This document shows positions 22,653-33,165 of a stretch of DNA of 64,000 nt, in pieces. The stretch covers positions 12,536,710 through 12,600,709 of the forward strand of contig OU862910.1 of assembly GCA_917880885.1 (NCBI GenBank). Direction: 5' to 3'. Both the position numbers and the translations under genes were made by a program. The notes under the pieces are model-generated. The model did no database searches. It had not been told where the DNA came from and saw only the letters and a list, made by a program, of their open reading frames with translations. This stretch comes from Limnephilus marmoratus (lineage: Eukaryota; Arthropoda; Insecta; Trichoptera; Limnephilidae). Within the stretch, counting starts at the first letter, position 1, and each line of letters opens with the position of its first letter.

Positions 22653-23161
22653 ATAACAATTAGTGTCCGACCGAAACAGGAATTTCTACCGAAACCGAAT
22701 CTTCGGTAGCTGTCTCAGTTTTAGCCGAAATCGAAACCGAAACCGAAACTTTTTAGACTTGTTAAAAATATATTGTTTACTGAAATGTGGCTTATTTTTT
22801 ATACTTATACAAACATTTAACATGTGTTAAATGAAATAAAAAAAACAATAATTGAAGTATGAGATTTTTTTTTTGATATTAATATAAATAACAAACATGT
22901 TAACTACTTCTTGGAACAAAAGTTTGTCAAAAGTCAACATTTATGTACATTACAAAGGATGGACCTAATTAATTGAGTATTTTAATTTAAATTGCGTTCA
23001 CATTCACAACATTCTTAAGACTAAATTTACCATTTATTGAGATCTTTTGCAGAGTTTCGGTACGGCCGAAGGTTCGGCAGAAAAATATGCCGAAACCGAA
23101 ACTGATGCTGAAACTAGATTTTTTGCCGAAACCGAACTTTCGGTCGGTCACTAATAACAAT
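22653..23161. mobile_element. hAT-type MITE (22661-23153) with 8-bp TSD
   Basis: The left end is TAGTGTCCGACCGAAA and the inverted right end TAGTGACCGACCGAAA. ATAACAAT is duplicated exactly at 22653-22660 and 23154-23161. Subterminal arrays of 'ccgaaaccgaa' lie inside both ends, a common hAT feature. The 493-bp interior has no transposase; the short minus-strand frame here is composed of terminal repeat sequence. Confidence 0.9.
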
Positions 23162-23773
23162 TGAAATTGGGCGGTGTTAAATAGAATCATGCAAATAAGT
23201 CGTCTCAACGTGGCCTAATCATTAAATGGTCTTAACGATGAATCAGCTGTCAGAAAAATATTTGCAGTACTTAATAATTACTTTATTAAATTTGATTTAC
23301 ATTAAATTTAAAAATAAATAGAGTTATACGAAATAATATGTATGACCGTAATACAAACAAGAGATCCGCAAATAATGTATCGTATGTATGATATAACATA
23401 ATGAGCAAAATTAAGAAAGGGACGCATTGATTTTATAAGCATTTAGAGTGGATGATTGTAGAAAAGAGCTCATAGAAAATATATGACGCGAAAGTGAATC
23501 ATAGAAAAAGTCGGAAAGAAAAAACAGGTTGGTCGGAGAAATGTTCTAAATGTGCTGCAATGTACTGTAGTGTGTGTATTATGAAGTGTGAATAATAATA
23601 AAAAAACGTTATAAGTTGGGGACGCCCGAGGAAGAAACGTCACAATCATGTGAAATAAATGCTGCGAGTCGGGCGATGTCCAGAGTTAGATTAACAAAAG
23701 AAAATAAATATCATATAGGTATATGAGACAATGAATGCGAGTGAATGGAGCAAGACGAGTTTACCACGACATA
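23162..23773. other. No gene seen
   Basis: AT-rich sequence with scattered purine-rich stretches and no recognisable frame or repeat. Confidence 0.45.
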
Positions 23774-23990
23774 GTTGTGTGCAAGGGCGGATCCAGCTTT
23801 GGCGCCAGGGGGGGGTCAAATAGCGCCAGGGGGGGGTCACACAGTCGTGGTCAAGTCACAAGCAGTTATAATTTAATTTTAATTATAATAGATACAAGTA
23901 AAAAGTAGGTCCACCTAGGTCCTGGACCCTGCCCAGGGGGGGGGGTCATGACCCCATGACCCCCCCCCTGGATCCGCCCTTGGTTGTGTG
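23774..23990. mobile_element. hAT-type MITE (23782-23982), G-rich, 8-bp TSD
   Basis: It begins and ends with CAAGGGCGGATCCAG in perfect inverted orientation. GTTGTGTG is duplicated at 23774-23781 and 23983-23990. G8-11 and C9 runs just inside the ends extend the stem. An internal 'gcgccagggggggtca' unit occurs twice. The small size and G-rich stem fit foldback MITEs of the hAT type. Confidence 0.9.
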
Positions 23991-24507
23991 GCTGTCGGTC
24001 ATCACTGTATACCGCGGAGTACGGCGGGATGGTTAGTGTGTTAGGTCAGTTTTGGTTCTGCATTGTCAATCTCATCATTTTACTTACCTAAGAACCTGTC
24101 CATAATTTATCTGCCTATGCTTACAGATCTCGGTCGGACTAGGGAAATCCACCACATAATATTTTATTTGTCATAAAATAAAACGTCGTGTTTTATTCAT
24201 TATACTGTCATAAAACAATTGTATTATTTATCAAGTTGCGTACACTGTCATGATTAGCGAGATTTATACTACAGATCAATGAAAATTATAATGATAGATC
24301 GCGATAACTGTTTCAAAACTGAACGGTACAATATTTCATAACATATGCTAATCACCGCGCAAACACATTAATTTGACTTATTGGTTAATTACTTTTGCTT
24401 TTTAGTAGTATTTATTAGCCCTTATTTAGATTTTATTGTCATTATTTTACAGCATTAAATGGCAGGAATAAGAGTTTTTTTATTTTTATTTTTATTTTTT
24501 TTTTTTT

Positions 24508-24833
24508 ATTTTTTTTTTTTACATGAGCTCCACACAGGAGGCCGTGAATAAATTAGGAGGCCAAAATAATTTCCCTCAGGGCCTATGTCATCTTTGGGGA
24601 TGCTGTGTGGAGGGTTTTTTTTAAGGAAAGGAAGGAGAGGAGAGTTCAGGGGAGGAAAAGGGTTTAAGGGGTGGGTAGGAATCTGGGATTCAGTGTGTCC
24701 TGGTCATCCGCCTCCAAGACCTAGACAAACCTCACCCCATGAACCCGGGCACCCCTGCTAAGTCACCAAACGTAGCGAACCACTTGGGGTGACCTATGGC
24801 AGAGGTGTTGGTTATCCCGCCTACCAAATTGAG
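24508..24833 (-). mobile_element. Short retroelement copy sharing the LINE tail
   Basis: Close relative of 15850-16160 on the minus strand: 'accaacacctctgccatagg', 'gaaccactt' and 'ggggtgcccgggttcatggg', then the LINE-type tail, with poly-T on the plus strand at 24476-24522 marking the poly-A end. It carries a 20-bp insertion-like duplication in the tail ('ggaggcc' occurs twice). No frame is present. Confidence 0.75.
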
Positions 24834-25329
24834 AGAGTTTGTTTTAACTTTACGAGAAGAACATTTTTTAAATATTTCACTATATTTTAAGTACGACTGA
24901 TGGATTCAACGACGCGGCAGATCTTTTTCGCCTCTTTTTTCCATTTCAAATTTCCGCTTCTGTGATATTCACAAAATATTTTCGTTTATTTTTTTTTTAT
25001 GAATGCCTGTAATATAAAACAAAGTATATTGCTTTTAGTAAGTATGTATTTTTTTTACTTTGCAAAGTGACGAGTCGTAATTTTATATTATGCGTAAAGG
25101 GAAACTAAAAATGAAAAACAAAATAAAACTTAAGAACACCTCACTTTCAATGGAAAAACAGATTTGATGTCCTCCATTACAGAGGAAGATCTATTGTATT
25201 TGGGGTCGGAAATGGGAAGTTAATATGCGATGAAAGACAATTAGATTCTATTTGAATAAAATCCAAATGAATAAGAAATGTAAAAAAAAAAATTAAGGTT
25301 AATTTTAGTATCGAAAGGATGCTTCATGG
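24834..25329. other. No gene seen
   Basis: AT-rich, with poly-A and poly-T runs. Confidence 0.45.
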
Positions 25330-26022
25330 TACGGACAGACATGCTGATTAGTAGCACGAAAGCATGCTATTAATGAGCAAATGCTACGTAACGGCATGAG
25401 TGCCAGTGGCATTGCTAGTATTGAGCATGCTGCTGGATTCGTGAGTGAAAAGGAGTTAAAAGCTCTAAGCATGTCAGAACAGGCTTGCTTATGAGCATGC
25501 TCAGCTCATTTCCATACTATCTCAGCTCTCGGAAAACTGTGCGAACGTTATCTTTGCAATCCTTTTCGAAATTCATTATCGGAGTCAAGAATGTTTATGG
25601 AACACAGGATCACTAAAATACCCACCACAAATGTTCAAATTCTCCACGAAATCCTTGTAGGTTCTTTTATCTCCAAAATGATACCAAATTCCTTTGCATT
25701 TATTTTTATTACCTAGTCATTTTCTTTAGAAATTTTTCTGCAAAAGAAAACAAAATTATAGTACTGTTGTAAATATTATTTTTCGATTTGGTTAGATAAT
25801 AAAGGAATTCCTAAAATCCCGCATTTTCCCCGCAAAAAGGGTCTACCCGCTGTCATTTTGGCCGAGAGCATGATTTTGATAGCATGCCTATAAAGAGTGT
25901 ATGTTTGCTTTGAGCACGCTTATTTAATGCGTAAAATAAGCGTGCTCATTTATGGGCAAATGGTACAATCGAAGAGCACGCTCATTTTAAGCTCGCTCAT
26001 TTATAAGTACCGTCACACAGGT
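25330..26022. repeat. Element-like block rich in GCATGC / GAGCRYGCT motifs
   Basis: Short palindromic motifs (agcatgct, gagcatgctc, gagcacgct, agcgtgctca) recur at about 25361, 25423, 25494, 25884, 25913, 25947 and 25975, concentrated in the two outer thirds in opposite orientation. 'ggtacggacagac' at the left and 'gtaccgtcacac' at the right could be weak inverted ends. Arrays of subterminal motifs are usual in hAT elements, but I found no duplication or transposase. Confidence 0.4.
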
Positions 26023-26803
26023 TAAGCTATTTTTAATGTTTGTACAAACTAGATTTTAGTAACCCAGTAAGTTCCAAATGTAAGTCCCCCTCTTTTTTTC
26101 CTTTCCCCATCAATATCTACCCACAACATTCCATAGCTGCAAGTGTGTTATCCACATTAAAAACACAAACACAAAAATGACACAGATTGAACTGTGGTGA
26201 GTGTTAAAAACGAATAAGTGGAACATGCAAATATGCACAGGCTTGCCGGTGGGAGAACCGTTGTAACCCTTCCTTTTTTTTCTCATAAACGGTGAATGTA
26301 ACAGACAGAGAGCTCACAATAGAAATAGCACGAAAATAATATACTTTCCACCCTCATCTGCACTGTGACATCTCTGCCTCCCCTGCAAGCACTTTTGTTC
26401 TATGCCCCTCAATTTGTTTCCATTATACGATTTCCCCGACTCTAATTTCAAGTTAAAATTTTAATGTTTGCATTAGCGGAGGGGTGACTTGGTCCGCGCT
26501 TCAACATCGACAGATTTCTCGGTGTCCCTAACTGCCGCCGTACACTGTTTACTGGCTTTGTGTTGTGTTTTATACGATTTAATCACGGGTTTTGTGATCT
26601 CAGGAAACGACGTATTGCCCTGGAATAGGTCACACAGGCCAAACGGCTGTATCGCCTTTGATGATTGCACGAGTGGCGGAGCAATTGAGTTTAATGATCG
26701 GTTTATGAGGCTTTATTGTTTTTAATAGCAAATAAAATGCATTTATTTGATTTGAATACATAATTAAACGTTTGATTGTACTGTTATTATTTGCGCAAAA
26801 TAA
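26023..26803. other. No gene recognised
   Basis: A GC-richer patch at 26470-26690 has overlapping short frames on both strands. None shows a known domain, so I leave it unannotated. Confidence 0.4.
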
Positions 26804-27789
26804 TATGCTACATAAACTCAATTTGCCGAGAAACTTTAATAAGTTTTAATGAATTTAAAAATGTCATACAAATGTACCATACTTATTTGGTAGTATCGAT
26901 AAATTTATTAACATAAAAAGAAGGAAATATCATGTTAATGTTATGTTCTTAGATAAGCATAACTCTTGCTTTAGATAAGAAACAACAATCTGTAAGTATG
27001 CTATATAAACTCATTTTACCGAGAAACTTTCATAATATATAATGAATTTTAAAATGTTATACAAATGTACCACACTTATTTGGTAGTATCGACAAAATTA
27101 TTAATATAAAAGAAAGGAAATATTTTTAGCTTGTTTTGAGAAAATTATAATTTAGAAATTTTTTTCTAGGAAACTAACTTAAAGTATTATAATATAATTA
27201 TGGGGTCGGTCCATTAATCACGTGAGGCTCGAAAGGGGGGGGGGTTCGGAAAAAATCACGAAATATCACGACGGGGGGGGGGGGGGGTATAATGAGATAT
27301 CACGTGTATTTATTTTTCGCGATAATATTCAGAAAATTTCAAAATACGTGGTACAAAAAAAAATACACGTGATTTTGGGGGGGGGGGGTTAGTCTAAAAC
27401 CTCACCACATATCACCAGGGGGGAGGGAGGGGTTAAAAAGTTGCTAAAAAACATCACGTGATTAATGGACGACCCCTATGTACTTAGATAAGAATAACTC
27501 TTGCTTTAGATAAGAAACAACAATCTGTAAGTATGCTATATAAACTCATTTTACCGAGAAACTTTCATAATATTTAATGAATTTTAAAATGTTTTACCAA
27601 TGTACCATACTTATTTGGTAGTATCGACAAATTTATTAATACAAAAGGAAGGAAATATTTTTAGCTTGTTTTGAGAAAATTATCATTTAGAAAAATTGTT
27701 CTAGGAAACTAACTTAAAGTATTAAAATATAATTATGTACATAGATAAGAATAACTCTTGCTTTACATAAGAAACAACAATCTGTAAAC
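26804..27789. repeat. Three-unit tandem repeat, about 257-bp unit
   Basis: Units start at 26804 (193 bp, lacks the end part), 26997 (257 bp after removing a MITE) and 27532 (about 258 bp). Each runs 'tatgctayataaactcattt', 'ttatttggtagtatcga' and 'ataactcttgcttta' and ends 'aacaacaatctgtaa'. The units are non-coding and similar enough for recent duplication. Confidence 0.9.
27199..27479. mobile_element. Foldback MITE (27202-27476) with TAT duplication
   Basis: Ends are GGGGTCGGTCCATTAATCAC and the inverse of GTGATTAATGGACGACCCC. TAT lies on both sides. The homologous position in the next tandem unit (about 27735) reads 'aattatgtac' with no insert, proving the boundaries. The interior has poly-G runs of 10-13. 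The superfamily is uncertain: a 3-bp duplication would suggest PIF/Harbinger, but TA with an extra base is equally possible. Confidence 0.85.
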
Positions 27790-28200
27790 GATAGTCGAAG
27801 TTAAGAAAGCGAAGTACTGTATACCCATAGGTAATATTTCTTTTAACTTATTTAAAAAAACAATGCAGATATGTATTTTTAAATTATTCTTTATTCATTA
27901 CATAAATATTATGGTTACATTATCTGTGGATTTTTCGACCACCATGCTAGGCTGATTCCCGTGTTATGGTGGTCGATTTTACGTATAGTGCAATAACAAA
28001 AAAAGTTTGTGTAATATTTTTAAAGAAAAACACAGTAAAACAAATTCAAACCAAAATGCTTGCTTTGTCTTCAACATAAATATGATAACATTCTATCTGA
28101 TATAGAAATTTGCAATTGTGTACAAAATAAATAAAAAAAATCTGTCATGATTGCATAAAAAATGAATTAAATGAGTAAAACTGCATAAATGTAATGATAT
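27790..28200. other. No gene seen; short hairpin
   Basis: A perfect 10-bp hairpin, CGACCACCAT with ATGGTGGTCG (27937-27946 and 27966-27975), stands alone in AT-rich DNA. Nothing else was recognised. Confidence 0.5.
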
Positions 28201-28312
28201 AGTATTTTCCAATAAGAGGTGTTATTTTGAATAGCCCGCTATTTCGGTAGAGGTCACTTTTGAAGATGTCATTTTTTGACATTTGACAAGTAGAAACTAC
28301 GCCATTAAAAAA

Positions 28313-28822
28313 ATGGAACGAGACACGCTCAACAACGCATTGAAATTATTAAAATTCACTATGATTCAATTCAATGTGAATTCAAAATGAGGCTAGAGCA
28401 ACAGTTAGGGTGAATGGATTGCGCTATCGAGAGATGATTAATGATTTTTTATGGCCGGAATTGATTTGGACAACGTTTAATTTCAACAATACGGCGCTAC
28501 GTGTCACACAAGCAACGAAACCATTGATCTTTTACGGGAAAAGTTTCCGGACCGTGTTATCTCTCGAAGAGGTGATCACAATTGGGCACCGATATCTTGT
28601 GATTTAACACCTTGCGACTTCTTCCTTTGGGGCCACGTGAAAGAGAAGGTCTACGCCAACAGCTCAGCGTCGATTCAAGACCTCAAAGATGGAATTCGTG
28701 AGGCTAACGAGGACATAGGGCAGCCACTTTGCGATTTGGTTATGGAAAATTTCATGAAAAGGATATGGTCCTGTAAGCGTGGTCGTGGTGGTCATTTGCC
28801 TGATGTTATTTTCCACTATTAA
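28313..28822 (+). pseudogene. Mariner-like transposase relic
   Basis: It begins MERDT, then after a +1 shift AQQRIEIIKIHYDS (N-terminal helix). A large deletion follows, then LRYREMINDFLWPEL, a garbled stretch, DLLREKFPDRVISRRGD, and TPCDFFLWGHVKEKVYANSS (third catalytic Asp region). It ends at TAA with GGHLPDVIFHY, a usual C-terminus for this family. It lacks the first catalytic Asp region and has at least two frameshifts. Confidence 0.75.
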
Positions 28823-28910
28823 CGGCATACCTTCCTCTTTATAATGAAATAAACATCTGATCATTTATATTAAAAATGGCATTTTTCTTCGAATATCAAA
28901 ATAACACCTT

Positions 28911-29708
28911 AATTAATCTCGTTGAATTTAATGTTTCAAAGACTCAATCTTGTCTGATTACGTCTAAAAGGGATCGAAATGAAAATCTAGTCTCTTTCAA
29001 CGGAAGCAATCTTCCGAACAGGCCTTCCATTGATATGCTTGGTGTAACCCTAAGTGACCAGCTCAGGTATGGGGGCTCCATCGAAGCCAGAGTAAAGTTA
29101 GCCTCCCAAAAACTGGGCGTACTGCACAGGGCCCGCAGATACTTTAATAGTACACAACTGCTAACCCTGTACAAATCGCAAGTGCGCCCCACGGTTGAAT
29201 TTGGCAGCCACCTCTGGTCTGGAGCTCCAAAATACCTGAAAAATACCCTCGACTCTGTGCAGAAACGGGCGGTCCGTTTGATAGATTCTCCCATCTTAAC
29301 AGACGGATTGCAATCTTTAGAGCACAGGCGTCGGGTGGGAATGCTATCCTTGTTCTACCGGTATTACAATGGAAGATGCTCCGAGGAACTAGCATCATTG
29401 ATCCCTTCGGCACCGGTGCATAGTCGGGAAACACGCCAAACGCGTGCCCAACATTTGTACACAGTTGACATATGTCACATGAGAACGGGTCGTTTCTTCG
29501 ACTCGTTCTTGTGTTCAACAGCTCGGCTGTGGAATGATTTGCCGGCCTCTGTGTTTCCTCCTTCCTACAACATGGGTCTCTTCAAGACCAATGTTCATTC
29601 CTTCCTCTCCTCAAAAAGACCCTCCACACAGCATCCCAGATGACATAGACCCTGAGGGAAATTATTTTCCTCAGGGCCTCCTGTGAGGAGTTAATGTAAA
29701 AAAAAAAA
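28911..29708 (+). mobile_element. CR1/Jockey-like LINE, 5'-truncated, longest copy
   Basis: The open frame to 29643 encodes the region after the reverse transcriptase fingers/palm. Motifs include FNVSKTQSCLI, LGVTLSDQLRYGG, KLGVLHRARRYF, YKSQVRPTVEFGSHLWSGAP and LDSVQKRAVRLID, then the C-terminal part HSRETRQTRAQHL, ARLWNDLPASVFP and YNMGLFKTNVHSFL. These are diagnostic of insect CR1/Jockey-group ORF2 C-termini. The catalytic YADD box lies upstream and is missing. The tail 'tcaggrcctcctgtgaggag' then poly-A ends at 29708. The reading frame is intact, so the copy is relatively young. Five other scraps of this family lie at 15006, 51084, 57906, 60486 and 63445. Confidence 0.9.
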
Positions 29709-29732
29709 TACACCTCTTATTAGAAAACCCTG

Positions 29733-29902
29733 TATATTATGTAATGACTTATATTTTGTACTACTTAACTCCTGTTGGTGAAAGTAAAATATTTTTATTT
29801 AACTATAAGATCATTAAATTAAATTCAATAATTAATCTTATAATTACTGTGGGACCGAATAGTTCGTAACATGGCTTCAGAGAACACGAGAGTGATGAGA
29901 AA

Positions 29903-29935
<33 letters not shown>

Positions 29936-30130
29936 GCAGGTAGATGGTAGGTTATTTAAACCGTTGTTATAGGAAGTCTCACTATCTCCTAGCCATGCTT
30001 TCAGCTATAATAGTCACTTTGTATCAATGCTCGGTGTTCGCTGTATTAATAAACGTAATCTATTATACTTTGCGCATTATTTCTTTTCAAGTATTCTGTA
30101 ATACAAGTATAACAATTTCTACGGAGGCGT
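29733..30130. repeat. Gene-free stretch with (GA)n microsatellite
   Basis: 29893-29936 is an interrupted (GA)n run. The remainder is AT-rich with no supported frame. Confidence 0.7.
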
Positions 30131-30985
30131 CTACTAATATCTACAGGAATTCCAAAAACTGAGCAAATCGGACTAATATCTATGAGAACCAAAGTGAGGA
30201 CGAATATCTAAAGCTCAAACTGCTGACTAATATCTATGAGAACCAAAGTGAGGACGAATATCTACAGCTCAAACTGCTGACTTAATATCTATGAGAACCA
30301 AAGTGTGGACGAATATTTACAGCACTGGCAGAGGTTGGATTTGCAATTATGTATAGCATATTGGAATAACGAAATATTGCGTATGAGTTTAAAAAACTTA
30401 ATTTATGTTTGTATGTATGTAAATATCCCTAATATCGGACTACTGGACACATTTAGCCGATTATTAAGGATTTGGGTTTTTGTTTTAACAGCTTTCTTTA
30501 TTTCGAGTGCTTCTTAATTATTTAGTATGTTACCATGACCATTTCTATGTCAGTTAGGTTAGGTCAGGTTAGGTTAGGTTAGGTTAGGTTGTGGTGCCGT
30601 GTATTTCGAAATAAATAAATATCTTTGTATTATGACCTTCATGTTTGTTCAATAAATTATCGTCCTCGTAAACAGCAAAATACGTAAGATTATCCAAAAA
30701 CTTCATTATGTACTTCAAACTTTTAAGCCTTTACGTAATTAGTAATTACGTAATTGAAGTAATTTATGCTTTTCCGTACAACCTCTTGCTTAGCTGCCCT
30801 CTGTAGATATTAGTCCAACATAGGCTCCATAGATATTAGTCACCACTGGGACCGTCATAGATATCCGTCCGACCTTAGCTCTGTAGATATTATTCCTCAC
30901 TCTGAAGTTCATAGATATTAATCTAACATATGAGCTGTAGATATTCGTCCGACATACAGGCTGTAGATATTAGTATCTGCAGTCA
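30131..30985. mobile_element. Foldback structure with tandem-array arms
   Basis: The left arm (30133-30325) repeats the motif ACKAATATCTAYRG seven times at about 27-bp spacing, as near-perfect 54-56-bp double units from 30171. The right arm (30790-30985) carries about eight copies of the same motif in reverse orientation, more diverged. The roughly 450-bp centre is AT-rich and includes (GGTTA)n at 30551-30590. Inverted arrays of short repeats recall foldback (FB-like) transposons. No transposase, terminal motif or duplication was found. Confidence 0.6.
30551..30590 (+). repeat. Interstitial (GGTTA)n run
   Basis: Seven to eight units of GGTTA with one variant (GGTCA). TTAGG is the common insect telomere repeat. 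A shorter run lies at 14696-14722 inside a MITE, so here it is probably an element-borne or slippage-derived microsatellite and not a telomere. Confidence 0.85.
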
Positions 30986-32576
30986 TTTCTAACACATCCC
31001 CTGTGCATAAAAATGAAGAAAAAAACATAGTTGTAATAATGAAGACTTTTTTGCATTGGTTGTTTTTTAACGGGTCTATTCAATTTGTTCGGATCAAATC
31101 ATGTAGATCTCATAGAAAATGTTGTGTCTCCCTTGCTATCATGGTTAGAAATATGATCTAAACGGCGTTAAAAAGAGAAAATATCACGCTATGGATACTT
31201 ACAAGCATTGAAGTTTCAAACCGCTATTTAAAACATAAATTATAAAAATTTGGGAAATTATTATTATTTATTTTTACTTGAAACGATAAAAAAATGAGTT
31301 GACAATAACGTTTATAATACATTTGTGTATTGAAACGAGTACGTGTATTTATTTTTTCGTAAACAGTTATTTTAATTAGAAAAAAACGTGAGGTGAGATA
31401 TTTTTTTAAATGTTTGCGCGCAAAAATTTTAAATTAAAAAATATATGTTTATTTCGTATTATATAATTTTAAAGCGTATTTAATCACTTTTTCAAAACAG
31501 TTTTTAGTTTTCGGATACATTCAGAAATATTTAATTGATTTGGGTTTTAATAGAAAATGGAAATATTTTGAACCTCTGACAAAATACGTTCGAAGCCTGA
31601 GGGTTATTGCTCCATTGCACAAGGAGAGTTATAAGATAATCGAAAGAAATAAATTTGCGCGTGACACCTAACACCGCCGACCGCGACAAACAACATCCCC
31701 CGAACTGAAGTTGACACAGGCTGTTAGCATCCGCCGGTGGTAAACCGGAAGCGCGGTGCCAGCCACCCACCTACTCGAGAACTGAACCAAAAGAAGCGGA
31801 AGAATAAGAAAAAAATCACCTTGCATCATTAAAAACACATTTCTCCGGCACTCTTCGCTGGGGTGGCCGCGGGCACCCCTCCCTGCGTCATAACTCAGGG
31901 GCGGGGGGAAGGACACCCTCGCATTTCATTACACGACAACAACGCTTAGGAATGTGAAACCATAGGCGTCCCGCCACCCCTCGAATAATCAGAGGGTACA
32001 AGTTAAGTACCGGCCGCGGTGGCATCGTTAATATTTATTTCACACCGCGTAATGGACTCATTTTCTGAAATGGCGATGACTGTCTATTGGTTATGGGGGG
32101 GTGGTTTTGTATTGAGAATATCGGAGTTGGTGCTTTAATACGATATTCAACGGTATTTTGTATTGGAATAATGATGGTTAGATTTTAAAGAAATATAAAA
32201 TGTTGCTTTTGTACTGATACAACCAAGACACAACAAAAGAGTTTCTCATTCAAGAGAATGCTTTGAGACTGAATTAAATTTAAAAAAAGAATGACGATAG
32301 AAAAATAATGAAGTAAAGGTAAAATAATTTTAAAGAGACCCTTGCGTTTGTAGTGGTATATTGGAAAGATAGAAATTAACGAATATTAACCCTTTTGACG
32401 GTTGACGACGCAAATTCAGATTAAAGAAATCTTGTATTGTACAAGTACAAATAATATAATAAAGTATAGAGAAATAACGGTTGGAATGGTTTAAATACAT
32501 CCCCATTCTCGCAGTTAACCCAATAAATGATAAATAATAAATTAAAAAGTAAAAACGCATACATAATTAAAACGAT
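30986..32576. other. No gene recognised
   Basis: AT-rich except a GC-rich patch at 31665-31925 with overlapping minus-strand frames that show no known motif. Confidence 0.45.
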
Positions 32577-32786
32577 ATAATTTTCTCGGTTTACCCGCGT
32601 GACGTAGTCCTTAAAAGGACTTTTTAGCTTCTGGACCGAAAAGACTATTCAGCGAAAGCTATCAGTTTGAGACAAAAATTCAAGACATAAGGCCTATGAA
32701 GATGGACAGTGAGATCTGTCCGAAACGTCAGGAGTTAAAAAAGTCCTTTTAAGGACTACGTTACGCGGGTAAACTGAGAAAATTAT
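32577..32786. mobile_element. Foldback element with hammerhead-like core
   Basis: Arms of about 53 bp ('ataattttctcggtttaccc' and its inverse) are about 92% identical; they include the self-complementary block 'agtccttaaaaggact'. The centre carries hammerhead-like locus D. The architecture repeats that of 1840-2082: a hairpin ribozyme-like core close to the right arm of a long inverted repeat. No duplication was found. Confidence 0.65.
32693..32732 (+). ncRNA. Hammerhead-like ribozyme motif (locus D)
   Basis: Stem I is CCT/AGG. The core reads ATGAAGA where CTGATGA is expected, so the conserved C is replaced by A, which should abolish cleavage. Stem II is a perfect 6-bp GGACAG/CTGTCC. GAAA is at 32722-32725, followed by C-G and TC (GUC cleavage triplet), then stem I. 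There is again one extra base between core and stem II. Confidence 0.4.
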
Positions 32787-32854
32787 TCTACTCCCTTATT
32801 AATTATTAATTAATTGTCTTACACCTGTGAAAATCTTAACCATAACATATTGAC

Positions 32855-33165
32855 AGCCGATTCCGACGTGGCAAGTAAATTTTATTTTATTACTTTGTAT
32901 TATTTCACAATATACGCATTTAAAATAATATATTCGTATTATCTTTGCGGCACATGCCAGATGGGGAGATTCTCAGTATTATCCTTGTGTAAGGTTTTGG
33001 CCGTGTTTAGTGACTGGATCTGGATAGCCAGATACTTCCTCATCTTTCTCTTTTCCATCTTCTTTTCCTCCCCAATTCCTTCAGCCTCACAATATACTCT
33101 AATCGGGGATGACACAGTCTCACTGGCTCCAGACGGTTGGTAGCGGTTGGGATTCTTGTGCGTTT
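32855..33165 (+). mobile_element. tRNA-derived SINE (family 1), copy lacking its head
   Basis: It aligns with 53755-54055 and 57385-57740: 'gacgtggcaagtaaatttta' after the B-box region, 'agtgactggatctggatagcc', 'cctccccaattccttca' and 'gacacagtctcactggctcc'. A reverse copy lies at 62764-62870. There is no open frame of interest and no clear duplication. Confidence 0.65.

Larger units (their letters stand above)
28201..29732 (+). mobile_element. Mariner-like relic with a nested LINE
   Basis: The left end 'attttccaataagaggtgtt' matches the inverse of the right end 'acacctcttattagaaaacc' at about 29711-29730. TA-rich flanks fit a TA duplication. The transposase relic (28313-28822) belongs to the same family as the copy split across 2349-11405. 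A 5'-truncated LINE (28911-29708) is inserted within the right terminal repeat: 'aaataacacctt' precedes it and 'aaatacacctctt' follows its poly-A, which reads as a mutated duplication of about 13 bp. Confidence 0.7.

Noticed and set aside
14696..30590. Telomeric location suggested by TTAGG-type runs
   Set aside because: The runs are short (about 4-8 units), isolated and lie inside mobile-element-like sequence, so they are interstitial.
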